Assembly (NCBI RefSeq): GCF_022436705.1
Contig: NZ_JAKUHT010000006.1
Location: 62,001-126,000 of the forward strand
Source of the DNA: Nocardioides sp. CFH 31398
GTDB lineage: Bacteria > Actinomycetota > Actinomycetes > Propionibacteriales > Nocardioidaceae
Length of the DNA stretch: 64,000 nucleotides
Direction: 5' to 3'
Position numbers and translations under genes: made by a program
Notes under the pieces: model-generated
Seen by the model: the letters and a program-made list of their open reading frames with translations, nothing else
Databases searched by the model: none
Told to the model about the DNA's origin: nothing
Part shown: one piece after another, positions 18,210 to 26,339 of the stretch
Numbering within the stretch: position 1 is the first letter of the stretch
Layout: every line of letters starts with the position of its first letter

Positions 18210-18232
18210 GCCGTTCCGGGCGGCGTGGGACG

Positions 18233-19315
18233 ATGGCCCCCATGCCTGGGAGGAGCCGTGTCCGCACCGCTCTGGTCGCCGGGGTCCTCGCCCCGGCCCT
18301 GACGCTCGGTGCGGCCGCCTGCAGCGGTGGCGCCGACGAGGACTCCCCCCGACCGGTGGTGGCGTTCCTGGGCGGTGCCGACCCGGACTCCCGGCACGTC
18401 CAGGACGACGCCGAGCTGCTGCGCGCGGCGCTGGTGGCCGACTGCGAGGACTGCGAGTACGTCGAGCTCGACGCCGAGGGCGACGCCGACGTCCAGGCCG
18501 AGCAGATGGCCCGGGTGGCGTCCGGCGGGGCGGACGTGGTGCTGCTCGAGGCCGTCGACGCCGACGCCGCGGAGGAGATGATCGCCGAGGTCGGCGACCT
18601 GCCCGTCATCACGCTCGACCGGTCCGTGCCGGGCGCGGACTACCACGTCGGCTACGACCCGGTCGCCGGCGGGCGCAGCCTCGCCCGCGCCGGGATGGAG
18701 GCGGCGGTCGAGGCCGGTGCGCCCGCACAGGGCGCGGGCGTGCTGCTGCTCGGGGCGGGCTCCGGCGACCTCGCCGGGACCGCCCGCACCCAGGCCGCCC
18801 GCGAGGCCATCGGCAACCGGGGAGGCGAGGTGCTCGCTGCCGACGAGCCGGAGGTCGCGACGACCGAGGACGCCCGGGAGTGGACCGCGGGCCAGGTCGC
18901 CGAGCGCGGCGCCGAGGCGATCGACCTCGTCGTCGCGGTCGACGAGTCCCAGGCGGAGGGGGTGCTGGCCGCCTTCGAGGACGCCGGCGTGGCGCCCGCC
19001 GACCGCCCGGTCGTGGTCGGCTCGGGGGCCGACGTGGCCTCCCTGCAGCGCGTCGTCCGCGGCGACCTCGGGGTCCTGCTGTACCGCCCGCGCCCGCCCA
19101 TGACCTCCCGGGCCGTCGAGACCGCCGCCGAGGTGCTCGAGGGCGCCCCGGTCACCGACACCGAGGACGTGGACGGCGTCCCGTCGTTCCTCGGGACGGC
19201 CGAGGCCCTCACGTTGCGCAACCTGACGAGCGTGGCCGTCGGGCGGGACCTCGTCACCACCGAGGAGCTGTGCGACGGCGTCGCGGACGCGTGCGCGGCC
19301 AACGGCATCCGCTGA
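18233..19315 (+). CDS. Orphan sugar-binding-type lipoprotein
   Basis: 360 residues. The signal peptide ends in the lipobox GAAAC-SGG, so it is exported and lipid-anchored. The fold is type I periplasmic binding protein: VVAFLGGADPDSRH, ARVASGGADVVLLEAV, VITLDRSVPGADYHVGYDP, and a C-terminal part paralleling the ABC-linked binding protein at 11447-12538 (EDVDG-VPS, LTSVAVGRDLVTTEELCDG). No permease or ATPase gene adjoins it. It may supply the xylose transporter, act as a sensor, or be a relic. ATG 18242 is an alternative start. Confidence 0.75.
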   Translation: MAPMPGRSRVRTALVAGVLAPALTLGAAACSGGADEDSPRPVVAFLGGADPDSRHVQDDAELLRAALVADCEDCEYVELDAEGDADVQAEQMARVASGGADVVLLEAVDADAAEEMIAEVGDLPVITLDRSVPGADYHVGYDPVAGGRSLARAGMEAAVEAGAPAQGAGVLLLGAGSGDLAGTARTQAAREAIGNRGGEVLAADEPEVATTEDAREWTAGQVAERGAEAIDLVVAVDESQAEGVLAAFEDAGVAPADRPVVVGSGADVASLQRVVRGDLGVLLYRPRPPMTSRAVETAAEVLEGAPVTDTEDVDGVPSFLGTAEALTLRNLTSVAVGRDLVTTEELCDGVADACAANGIR

Positions 19316-19318
19316 TCC

Positions 19319-19492
19319 ATGGCGTGGTGGTCACGACGCCCGCGACGTTCCGCGGCCGAGTCCGTCGTGACGGCCGAGAAGCACGAGGGCGTCGTCGGGG
19401 TGGGCAGCACGGTTGCCGTGATGGCGCCCCGCCTCGTGCTCACCGGCCTCTTTGCGGCCGACCTGACACCCGGTTCGCTCGTCAGCCGCTGA
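19319..19492 (+). CDS. Possible small protein of 57 residues
   Basis: An ATG frame three bases after the lipoprotein stop. The middle (EKHEGVVGVGSTVAVMAPRLV) and end (LFAADLTPGSLVSR) look protein-like. About 86% of codons end in G or C, slightly below the neighbouring genes. No Shine-Dalgarno sequence is obvious, and no family was recognised. The alternative is that this is non-coding spacer; the 310-base gap (19316-19625) otherwise holds only the hairpin at 19535-19596. Confidence 0.3.
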   Translation: MAWWSRRPRRSAAESVVTAEKHEGVVGVGSTVAVMAPRLVLTGLFAADLTPGSLVSR

Positions 19493-19534
19493 TGTCCAGC
19501 ACCCCGCGACCGGCCGTCCTCCCACGTGCGCGGA

Positions 19535-19596
19535 GGACAGGAGAGATCGCCGGGATCGGGGCCTCAGGCCGGGGCCCAGGCGCTCCTCTCCTGTCC
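19535..19596. terminator. Hairpin between convergent genes
   Basis: GGACAGGAGAG (19535-19545) and CTCTCCTGTCC (19586-19596) form a perfect 11-bp stem. The 40-base loop is itself able to fold (GGCCTCAGGCC within it). It lies between the plus-strand lipoprotein region and the minus-strand acyl-CoA dehydrogenase gene and could end transcription from both sides. Confidence 0.5.
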
Positions 19597-19625
19597 GGCG
19601 TGCACACCGGACCAGGTCGGACCCC

Positions 19626-20762
19626 TCAGAGGCCCAGCGACCGGCCGATGATCTCCTTCTGGATCTCGGTGGTCCCGCCGTAGATCGTCTGCACCCTGCT
19701 GTCCAGGAACGCCTTCGCGACCGGGTACTCCATCATGTAGCCGTAGCCGCCGTGCAGCTGGACGGCGACGTCGGCGATCTTGGTCTGGAGCTCGGTCGTC
19801 CACCACTTCGCCATCGAGGCGAGGCTGGTGTCGAGGGTGCCCTCGTTGTGCCGGCGGACGCAGTCGTCGAGGAAGACGCGCGCGACGTGCACCTCGGTCG
19901 CCATCTCGGCCAGCGTGAAGCGGGTGTGCTGGAACTTGGAGATGGGCCTCCCGAAGGCCTGCCGCTCCTTGACGTAGGCGAGCGACAGCTCGAGCAGCCG
20001 CTCGCAGGCGGTGACGGCGATCATCGCGATCGACAGGCGCTCCTGCGGGAGGTTCTGCATGAGGTAGACGAACCCCTGGCCCTCCTCGCCCAGCAGGTTC
20101 TCCTTCGGGACGACGACGTCGTCGAAGCTCAGCTCGGCGGTGTCCTGGGCCTTCATGCCGACCTTGTCGAGGTTGCGGCCGCGCTCGAAGCCCTCCATGC
20201 CGCGCTCGACCACGAGCAGGCTGATGCCCTGGTGCCCGGCGTCCGGGTCGGTGCGGCAGACCACGATGACGAGGTCGGCGTTGATGCCGTTGCTGATGAA
20301 CGTCTTCGACCCGTTGAGCACCCAGTGGTCGCCCTTGTCGATCGCGGACGTGCGGATGCCCTGCAGGTCGCTGCCCGCCCCCGGCTCGGTCATCGCGATC
20401 GCCGAGATCGTCTCGCCCGAGACGCATCCCGGCAGCCAGCGCCGCTTCTGCTCCTCGGTCCCGAGCGTCGTGATGTAGGGGACGATGATGTCGGTGTGCA
20501 CCGGGAAGCCCGGCCCGCTCGCCATCGCCCGTGACATCTCCTCGCTCAGCACGAGGTTGAAGCGGAAGTCGGTCGTGCCGAGCCCGCCGTACTCCTCAGG
20601 TACGTCGAAGCACAGCAGCCCCGCCTCGCCGGCCTTCCGCCAGAGCTCCCGCGGGACGATGCCCGCGGCCTCCCACTCGGCGTGGTGGGGGACGACCTCG
20701 CGGTCCATGAAGGCCCGCGCGGTGGCCCGGAAGTCCTCGTGCTCCTGCTCCAGCAACGTCAC
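19626..20762 (-). CDS. Acyl-CoA dehydrogenase (long/branched-chain type)
   Basis: 378-residue flavoenzyme introducing a 2,3-double bond into acyl-CoA. Signature MTEPGAGSDLQG (residues about 124-135) and the C-terminal HGGYGYMMEYP and IYGGTTEIQKEIIGRSLGL are present. In the last motif Gly replaces the glutamate used as base by medium-chain enzymes. A glutamate at residue 241 (PQERLSIAMI) sits where isovaleryl- and long-chain enzymes carry theirs. The start is GTG 20762. A palindrome at 20771-20791 directly upstream suggests repression. Confidence 0.9.
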   Translation of the reverse strand: MTLLEQEHEDFRATARAFMDREVVPHHAEWEAAGIVPRELWRKAGEAGLLCFDVPEEYGGLGTTDFRFNLVLSEEMSRAMASGPGFPVHTDIIVPYITTLGTEEQKRRWLPGCVSGETISAIAMTEPGAGSDLQGIRTSAIDKGDHWVLNGSKTFISNGINADLVIVVCRTDPDAGHQGISLLVVERGMEGFERGRNLDKVGMKAQDTAELSFDDVVVPKENLLGEEGQGFVYLMQNLPQERLSIAMIAVTACERLLELSLAYVKERQAFGRPISKFQHTRFTLAEMATEVHVARVFLDDCVRRHNEGTLDTSLASMAKWWTTELQTKIADVAVQLHGGYGYMMEYPVAKAFLDSRVQTIYGGTTEIQKEIIGRSLGL

Positions 20763-20770
20763 GGGCTGAT

Positions 20771-20791
20771 CGTGACACCATCACTGTCACG
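20771..20791 (-). promoter_or_regulatory. Operator-like palindrome upstream of the acyl-CoA dehydrogenase
   Basis: CGTGACA (20771-20777), seven bases, TGTCACG (20785-20791): perfect 7-bp arms, centred 19 bases upstream of the GTG at 20762. Size and position suit a TetR- or GntR-type regulator of fatty-acid or branched-chain catabolism, none of which is encoded next to it. Confidence 0.5.
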
Positions 20792-20807
20792 GTTCAAGGG
20801 TGCCGGG

Positions 20808-22064
20808 TCAGCAGACGGAGTCCGTCGGCCTGGGGTTGCCGAGGCCGAACAGGGGACGGAGCGCGAGACCCACCGCCGTGCCGCCGAGCGCCATGAGGCC
20901 CCACAGCCAGCCGTGGAGGCTGAACGAGGCGATGCCGCCGAAGTAGGCGCCGATGTTGCAGCCGAAGGCGATGCGGGCGCCGTACCCCATCATGATCCCG
21001 CCGACCACGGCGCCGAGGGCGAGCCTGCCCGGGATGCGGCGGTGGACGACGAAGGCGCCCGCTGCGGCGGAGGCGACCAGGGCGCCGAGGATGATGCCGA
21101 GGTCCATGACCGACGTCTTCTCGGCGAGGACGCCGGCCTGGTACTTGGCCAGGTTGGCGGGGTCCTGCCAGAAGCCCCACGACAGGACGTCGACGCCCAC
21201 GGCGTCGAGGATCTTGCTGCCCCACAGGCTGAAGGCGAAGGTGATGCCCCAGGCCCCGCCGGAGACCCACAGGGTCAGCGCGTTCAGGCCGGCGAGCAGG
21301 AGGGCGCCCACCCACAGCGGCCACGAGCCGCGGACGGCGCGGGCCAGGCCGCGGGCGACGGGGGCGCGACCCACCGGGGGAGCGCCGCGACGGGCCACGA
21401 CGTACGTCGCGCCGACGATCAGGCCGATCGCGGCCATGGTGAGGACCCACGCGCCGAGGTAGCCGAACGGCTGGACGTCGGCCAGCGACACCGTGCCCGC
21501 GTCGGGCAGGCCCGTCCAGAAGCCGAAGGTGTACGCGCCCAGCACCGAGCCGACGACGAAGCCGCCGAGCGTGATGAGGATGGCGGTCTGGCCGCTGCCG
21601 ACCGCGAACAGCGTCCCGGAGGCGCAGGAGCCGCCGAGCTGCATGCCGACCCCGAACAGGAACGCGCCGACGACGACGCCGAAGCCGATGGGCGCGAGCG
21701 ACGGGGTGGCGGCGACCCCCTGCCAGGCGACGCCGGACGCCAGGATCGGCGCGAACAGCGTGGCCGCCACGCCGATCATCAGCATGTGCGCGCGCAGGCC
21801 CGCCCCCTGGCGCACCGACACCAGCTGGCGCCAGGCGGAGGTGAAGCCGAAGCGGCTGTGGAAGAGCACGAAGCCCAGTGCGGTGCCGATGGCGAACAGC
21901 ACACCCGCCGTGGTCCCCGAGCGGAGCCAGATGACGCCGCCCAGCGCCAGCGCGGCCAGCAGGCCGACCAGCACGACCCCCACCTGCGGCGGGGGAGCCT
22001 CCTGCGCCTCGCCCGCCGTCAGGGCCGACGGCGCCCTGCGGGTGTCCTTCACGGTCGTCGCCAT
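20808..22064 (-). CDS. YeeE/YedE-family transporter (thiosulfate/sulfur-compound type)
   Basis: 418-residue membrane protein with about ten helices and two copies of the YeeE/YedE (DUF395) repeat. The conserved cysteine loops are GVGMQLGGSCASGTLF in the first half and AFGCNIGAYFGG in the second, which in the thiosulfate transporter TsuA relay the substrate. Uptake of thiosulfate or a similar sulfur compound is therefore likely. ATG 22064 follows GAGGAG; the frame stays open upstream but is not convincing coding. There is no adjacent TusA or rhodanese gene, often found with this family. Confidence 0.8.
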   Translation of the reverse strand: MATTVKDTRRAPSALTAGEAQEAPPPQVGVVLVGLLAALALGGVIWLRSGTTAGVLFAIGTALGFVLFHSRFGFTSAWRQLVSVRQGAGLRAHMLMIGVAATLFAPILASGVAWQGVAATPSLAPIGFGVVVGAFLFGVGMQLGGSCASGTLFAVGSGQTAILITLGGFVVGSVLGAYTFGFWTGLPDAGTVSLADVQPFGYLGAWVLTMAAIGLIVGATYVVARRGAPPVGRAPVARGLARAVRGSWPLWVGALLLAGLNALTLWVSGGAWGITFAFSLWGSKILDAVGVDVLSWGFWQDPANLAKYQAGVLAEKTSVMDLGIILGALVASAAAGAFVVHRRIPGRLALGAVVGGIMMGYGARIAFGCNIGAYFGGIASFSLHGWLWGLMALGGTAVGLALRPLFGLGNPRPTDSVC

Positions 22065-22153
22065 GCTGCGGGTGCTCCTCGTCTCGACGGTGGTCCGAGG
22101 AGGAGAAGGCGGGACGCCGGCCGCGTGTTCCCCGGACCGGCCCGCGCGCGACG

Positions 22154-23197
22154 TCAGGCCAGCCACTCCTTGACCTGCGAGACCAGGCCCGGCTGGTCGC
22201 CGTCCAGGGCCGCGGGGACGATGCTGAGCGTCGTCACGCCGGCCTCGGCGAAGGCGGCGATGCGCTCCTGCACGTACGAGGCAGGACCGACGAGGTTGGC
22301 CGCGCGGAGCCACTCGAGCGGCACCTCCGCCTCGGCCTCCTTCTTCTTGCCGTTGAGGTACAGGTCCTGGATGCGGGTGGCCTGCTCCTCGTAGCCGTAC
22401 GCCCGGGCGACGTCGTTGTAGAAGTTCTTGCCGCGCGCGCCCATGCCGCCGACGTACAGCGCGAAGTGGGGGCGGGCGAAGTCGAGGACGGCGTCCGCGG
22501 TGGCGGTGTCCTCCGTGACCGACAGGACGCCGCCGGCGGTGACCTCAAGAGGCCCGAGGGCCGGGTCGCGCTTCTCGGCGCCGGCGCGCAGGGCGTCGCC
22601 CCAGACGCGGTCGGCGCGCTCGGGGTGGAACAGCGTCGGGATCCAGCCGTCGGCGATCTCGGCGGTCTGCCGGACCGACTTCAGGCCCAGCGCGGCGATC
22701 CAGATCGGGACGGAGTCGCGCTCGGGGTGGGTGAGGATCTTCAGGGGCTTGCCGAGGCCGGTGCCCTGCCCCTCCGGCAGCGGGAGCGGGTAGAGGCCCT
22801 CGTTGGTGAGCACCTCGCGCCGCATGCCGCGGCGGAGCAGCCCGACGATCTCCCGCAGGCGTGCCAGCGGCTTGTCGTAGGGCACGCCGTGGAAGCCCTC
22901 GATCACCTGCGGTCCGCTGGCCCCGAGGCCGAGGATCGCGCGGCCGCCGGAGACGTTGTCGAGGCCGGCGGCGGTCTGCAGCAGCGCGCTGGGCGTGCGG
23001 GAGTAGATGTTCACGATGCCCGAGCCGATCTCGACGGTCTCGGTGCGGGCGGCCAGGTAGCCCATCAGGGTGGGGGAGTCGAAGCCGTAGGCCTCCGGGA
23101 CCCACAGGACGTCGAGCCCGGCCCTCTCGAGGGCGGCCACGTCGTCGGCGGCCTCCCGGGGGTTGCCGGCGTACATGAGCTGGAGGCCGAGCTTCAC
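22154..23197 (-). CDS. LLM-class (luciferase-like) F420-dependent oxidoreductase
   Basis: 347-residue TIM-barrel protein of the bacterial luciferase superfamily. KLGLQLMYAGNPREAADDV is the usual beginning, VPEAYGFDSPTLMGYLAART and GIVNIYSRTP line the cofactor site, and GLGASGPQVIEGFHGVPYDKPLAR is a hallmark of the F420-dependent mycobacterial-type group. Cofactor F420 rather than FMN is inferred. The substrate is unknown. GTG 23197 overlaps the acyltransferase stop by GTGA. Confidence 0.85.
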   Translation of the reverse strand: MKLGLQLMYAGNPREAADDVAALERAGLDVLWVPEAYGFDSPTLMGYLAARTETVEIGSGIVNIYSRTPSALLQTAAGLDNVSGGRAILGLGASGPQVIEGFHGVPYDKPLARLREIVGLLRRGMRREVLTNEGLYPLPLPEGQGTGLGKPLKILTHPERDSVPIWIAALGLKSVRQTAEIADGWIPTLFHPERADRVWGDALRAGAEKRDPALGPLEVTAGGVLSVTEDTATADAVLDFARPHFALYVGGMGARGKNFYNDVARAYGYEEQATRIQDLYLNGKKKEAEAEVPLEWLRAANLVGPASYVQERIAAFAEAGVTTLSIVPAALDGDQPGLVSQVKEWLA

Positions 23198-25413
23198 AGG
23201 TCCACCTTGTCGGAGAGGGCTTGGTCGAGGGCGGCGGTCAGGTCCTCGGCGTACGAGGTCGTGAGGTGACCGGGGTCGCGGTAGGTGACGGTCGAGCCGA
23301 CGACCGCGGGGCACTCGTCGTCCACGCAGAGCCACGCGTACGGGTTCAGGTAGGGCACGCGCTGGGACCAGGCGACCCGCTTCGTCGTGTCGGCCACGAG
23401 CGTCGTGCGGTCGTACGGCGTGCCGAGGCAGGAGCCCAGGTCGACGTCACCGCTGGTCAGGCACTCGGCGGGGTCGATGTCGAGCTGCGGGACGTCGCCC
23501 AGCACGAGCAGCTGCGAGGTGAGCGGCTCGAGGGTGCGCAGGCGCTCGTCGATGCCGACCCTGACCGCCTCCGCGACGCCCTCGTCGTCGTCGACGTACT
23601 CGCCGTCGACGTAGACGCCCTTCGGCGGCGCGGTGCTGGCGACGATCGTCAGGTCGGGGGCGAGCTCCTCGACCTGGGAGTCGACCCAGTCCTGGAACTC
23701 GTTGCACTCGGGCCACGGGTCGGGGGAGCCCTGGACCGTGGTGACCACCCGGGCGGCGGTGCACCGCGGCTTGACCAGGTAGTAGGCGGTGTAGCCGCGC
23801 TCCTCCGCGATGGCCTGGATGGCGGGGATCCACGCCCGGGCGTGGGAGTCGCCGGTCAGCACCAGCGTCCTGTCGCCCTCGGTGTCGCCCTGCGGGCACA
23901 GCTCGCGCAGGTCGTTGTCGAGGTAGTCGCACTCGACGGGCGCGATGGCGTCGCGGATGTCGAGCAGGTCGGGGGTGAGCTCGCTCGGCACCGGGTCGCC
24001 GTCGCGGGCCGCGGCCACCGACGCCCTGACCAGCGCCCTGGCCTCGGCGTCCGGGGACACCTCGGGCGGCTCCTCACCCGGGGGTGCGCTGGGCTCGGGG
24101 GCGGTGATCGCCGGGGCGTCGCCGGCCTCGGCGGCCCAGTTCACGTAGCCCCAGCCGACGGTGCTGCTCGCCACGACCAGGACGATCGAGGCGGGGTAGA
24201 GGACCAGGCCGCGGGGCAGGCGCGCGCGCAGCCGCAAGGGAGCCCCGGGACGCCGGCGCTCGGCGAGCGGTGCGCGGAACGGCTGCTCGACGTAGCGGTA
24301 GGTCAGCGCCGACAGGCCGAACGTCGCCGCGACGGCGACGATGCTGCCGAACACGCCGAGCGGACGGCCCAGGGCGCTCGCCGGGATGATGAGCAGCGGC
24401 CAGTGCCAGAGGTAGAGCGAGTACGACCAGTCGCCGATCACCCGCATGGGGGAGACGGCGAGGACGCGCGTGGGCCACGGCGGCGCCTCGCGGAGGCGCA
24501 GCCCGGCCACCAGCAGCATGGCCGTGCCGACCACCGGCGGCATCGCGGCCAGGCCCGGGAACGGGGTCGAGGAGTCGTAGGCGACCGCCGGGACCAGGAT
24601 CGCCGCCAGGCCGACCGCGCCCACGGCGGTGCGGCCGCGCGTCGAGAGCCGGTCCGCCACCGCCGGGCCGACCAGGGCGGCGAGGGCGCCGAGCGACAGC
24701 TCCCAGATGCGGGCCGTGGTGGAGAAGTACGCCGCCTCCGGCTCGACGCTGGTGGTGACCAGCGACCACACCAGGCTGAGCGCCGTGACCACCACGAGCA
24801 GCCAGAACACCGTCAGGCGCGGCAGGCCGCGGCGCGCGTCGGGGCCCTGGCGGTGGCGGTGCCAGATCAGCGCGGCCAGGATCAGCAGCGGCCAGACGAG
24901 GTAGAACTGCTCCTCCACCCCGAGCGACCAGTAGTGCTGCAGGGGGCTCGGGGTGAGGCCGTCGGCGAAGTAGTCGGTGCCCGTCTCGGCGAAGCGCAGG
25001 TTGGCGACGAACAGCCCCGCCCACACAGCGTCCACCAGGATCGTCTCGACCTCGATGAGGCTCAGCCACGTCATCGAGGCGAGCAGCGTCGCCACGATGA
25101 CGACCGTGGCCGCGGGCAGGATGCGGCGGGCCCGCCGTACGTAGAAGGTGCGGAGCGAGATCGTCCCGTGGCGCCCGACGTGGCGGAACAGCAGGCGGGA
25201 GATCAGGAACCCGGAGATCACGAGGAAGACGTCGACGCCGAGGTAGCCGCCGGAGAACGGGCCGAGGCCCGCGTGCGCGCTGATGACGAGGAGGACGGCG
25301 AGGGCCCGCAGGCCCTGGACGTCGCCGCGCAACGCGGAGCCCGTCGGTGCCGGGGCGGCCGGACCGTCGCCGCGCGGGGCGCTCGGGTCCTGCTGCGTCG
25401 TGCTCGCGCCCAC
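23194..25413 (-). CDS. OafA-type acyltransferase with C-terminal SGNH domain
   Basis: 739-residue membrane enzyme. The N-terminal acyltransferase-3 domain starts DVQGLRALAVLLVISAHAG (catalytic His) and has about ten helices with FLVISGFLISRLLF and WSLGVEEQFYLVWPLL. A Pro/Glu-rich linker leads to an extracytoplasmic SGNH domain: LTGDSHARAW (nucleophile Ser near residue 522) and DPGHLT (Asp/His near 714). Such two-domain proteins O-acetylate cell-surface polysaccharides or peptidoglycan; the acceptor is unknown. Start is GTG 25413. The following oxidoreductase overlaps it. Confidence 0.88.
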   Translation of the reverse strand: MGASTTQQDPSAPRGDGPAAPAPTGSALRGDVQGLRALAVLLVISAHAGLGPFSGGYLGVDVFLVISGFLISRLLFRHVGRHGTISLRTFYVRRARRILPAATVVIVATLLASMTWLSLIEVETILVDAVWAGLFVANLRFAETGTDYFADGLTPSPLQHYWSLGVEEQFYLVWPLLILAALIWHRHRQGPDARRGLPRLTVFWLLVVVTALSLVWSLVTTSVEPEAAYFSTTARIWELSLGALAALVGPAVADRLSTRGRTAVGAVGLAAILVPAVAYDSSTPFPGLAAMPPVVGTAMLLVAGLRLREAPPWPTRVLAVSPMRVIGDWSYSLYLWHWPLLIIPASALGRPLGVFGSIVAVAATFGLSALTYRYVEQPFRAPLAERRRPGAPLRLRARLPRGLVLYPASIVLVVASSTVGWGYVNWAAEAGDAPAITAPEPSAPPGEEPPEVSPDAEARALVRASVAAARDGDPVPSELTPDLLDIRDAIAPVECDYLDNDLRELCPQGDTEGDRTLVLTGDSHARAWIPAIQAIAEERGYTAYYLVKPRCTAARVVTTVQGSPDPWPECNEFQDWVDSQVEELAPDLTIVASTAPPKGVYVDGEYVDDDEGVAEAVRVGIDERLRTLEPLTSQLLVLGDVPQLDIDPAECLTSGDVDLGSCLGTPYDRTTLVADTTKRVAWSQRVPYLNPYAWLCVDDECPAVVGSTVTYRDPGHLTTSYAEDLTAALDQALSDKVDL

Positions 25414-25510
25414 GTGTCCCGCCCGTCCGTGCCCCGCCCCAGAGTCGCCCGTCGGGAGTGGACGGGCTGGTCGAGTTTATCAACGCGACGCGGACTACGA
25501 TCGGTGGTTG

Positions 25511-26035
25511 ATGAGCGTGGACTGGTGCGACCTGTGCGAGCTGCCGAAGAGCCAGTGCCCCCACGGGGCACCCCCGCCCCCGCCCCGTCCGGCGAAGGAG
25601 GCGACGCCCGTCCGCACCCGGTCGGTGCGCTCCACCTCGGCGGGCGCCCGCGGCTCCGCGACGAGCGCCGCCCCGGCCGCCCCGCGGCCGCCGGCGAAGC
25701 CCCGGACCCCGCCCGGCCGGACGCCGCAGACGGAGTTCCGCAAGCACCTGCTCGCCGTCCTCGCGACGTACCCGGTGGCGGCCGAGCGCGACGCCGTCCT
25801 CGACGAGATGGGCGAGCGGATGACCCTCACCACCCAGGACAGGGGCATCACCGCCGACGGGCAGGTCCGCTGGCGCCGGGCGGCGATGAAGGAGCGCGCG
25901 GCCATGGCCGAGGAGGGCCTCGTCGCCTCCGAGGGCCACGCGCTGTGGGTCCTCACCGCCACCGGACGCTCGCTCGCCGCCGAGCTGGCGGAGGAGGAGT
26001 CGGGGTCGGAGGAGTCCGGGGACTCCCAGGGCTGA
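25511..26035 (+). CDS. Zinc-motif protein with Mrr_N-like winged helix
   Basis: 174 residues in three parts. The N-terminus has a putative zinc site, Cys6-x2-Cys9-x6-Cys16-x-His18 (DWCDLCELPKSQCPHG). A Pro/Ala/Arg-rich linker follows to about residue 70. The C-terminus (TEFRKHLLAVLATYPVAAER through GHALWVLTATGRSLAAELA) resembles the winged-helix domain at the N-terminus of Mrr-type restriction enzymes, but no nuclease domain is attached. It probably binds nucleic acid; its role is unknown. TACGAT (25496-25501) is a plausible -10, making the transcript nearly leaderless. Repeat array A begins five bases after the stop. Confidence 0.7.
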   Translation: MSVDWCDLCELPKSQCPHGAPPPPPRPAKEATPVRTRSVRSTSAGARGSATSAAPAAPRPPAKPRTPPGRTPQTEFRKHLLAVLATYPVAAERDAVLDEMGERMTLTTQDRGITADGQVRWRRAAMKERAAMAEEGLVASEGHALWVLTATGRSLAAELAEEESGSEESGDSQG

Positions 26036-26039
26036 CGTC

Positions 26040-26329
26040 GAGTCGGCCCGAACGCACGTCGTGGGGACGCCGAGTCGGCCTGAACGCACGTCGTGGGGAC
26101 GCCGAGTCGGCCCGAACGCACGTCGTGGGGACGCCGAGTCGGCCCGAACGCGCGTCGTGGGGACGCCGAGTCGGCCCGAACGCACGTCCTGAGGGCCCGC
26201 GTGCGGGTCGGTACGGGGTCAGTTCGGGCCGACTCGGCGTGTGGGGCGTCTGTTCGGGCCGACTCAGCGTGTGTACGGCGTCCGTTCGGGCCGACTCGGC
26301 GTGTGTGGGGCGTCTGTTCGGGCCGACTC
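26040..26329. repeat. Repeat array A: convergent tandem 32-bp repeats
   Basis: Five tandem units start at 26040, 26072, 26104, 26136 and 26168, all exactly 32 bases apart. Each begins GAGTCGGCC and the full ones end GGGGACGCC. After a 33-base centre, four inverted copies with core GTTCGGGCCGACTC start at 26222, 26252, 26284 and 26316. The arms can fold into a long cruciform paired in 14-bp blocks. The whole gap between the flanking convergent genes (26036-26339) consists of this array. A 32-base period changes frame at every unit, so it does not encode a repeated peptide. Confidence 0.95.
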
Positions 26330-26339
26330 GGCTGATCCG

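Noticed and set aside
26040..26329. CRISPR array.
   Set aside because: The units abut without unique spacers, half of them are inverted, and no cas genes are near.
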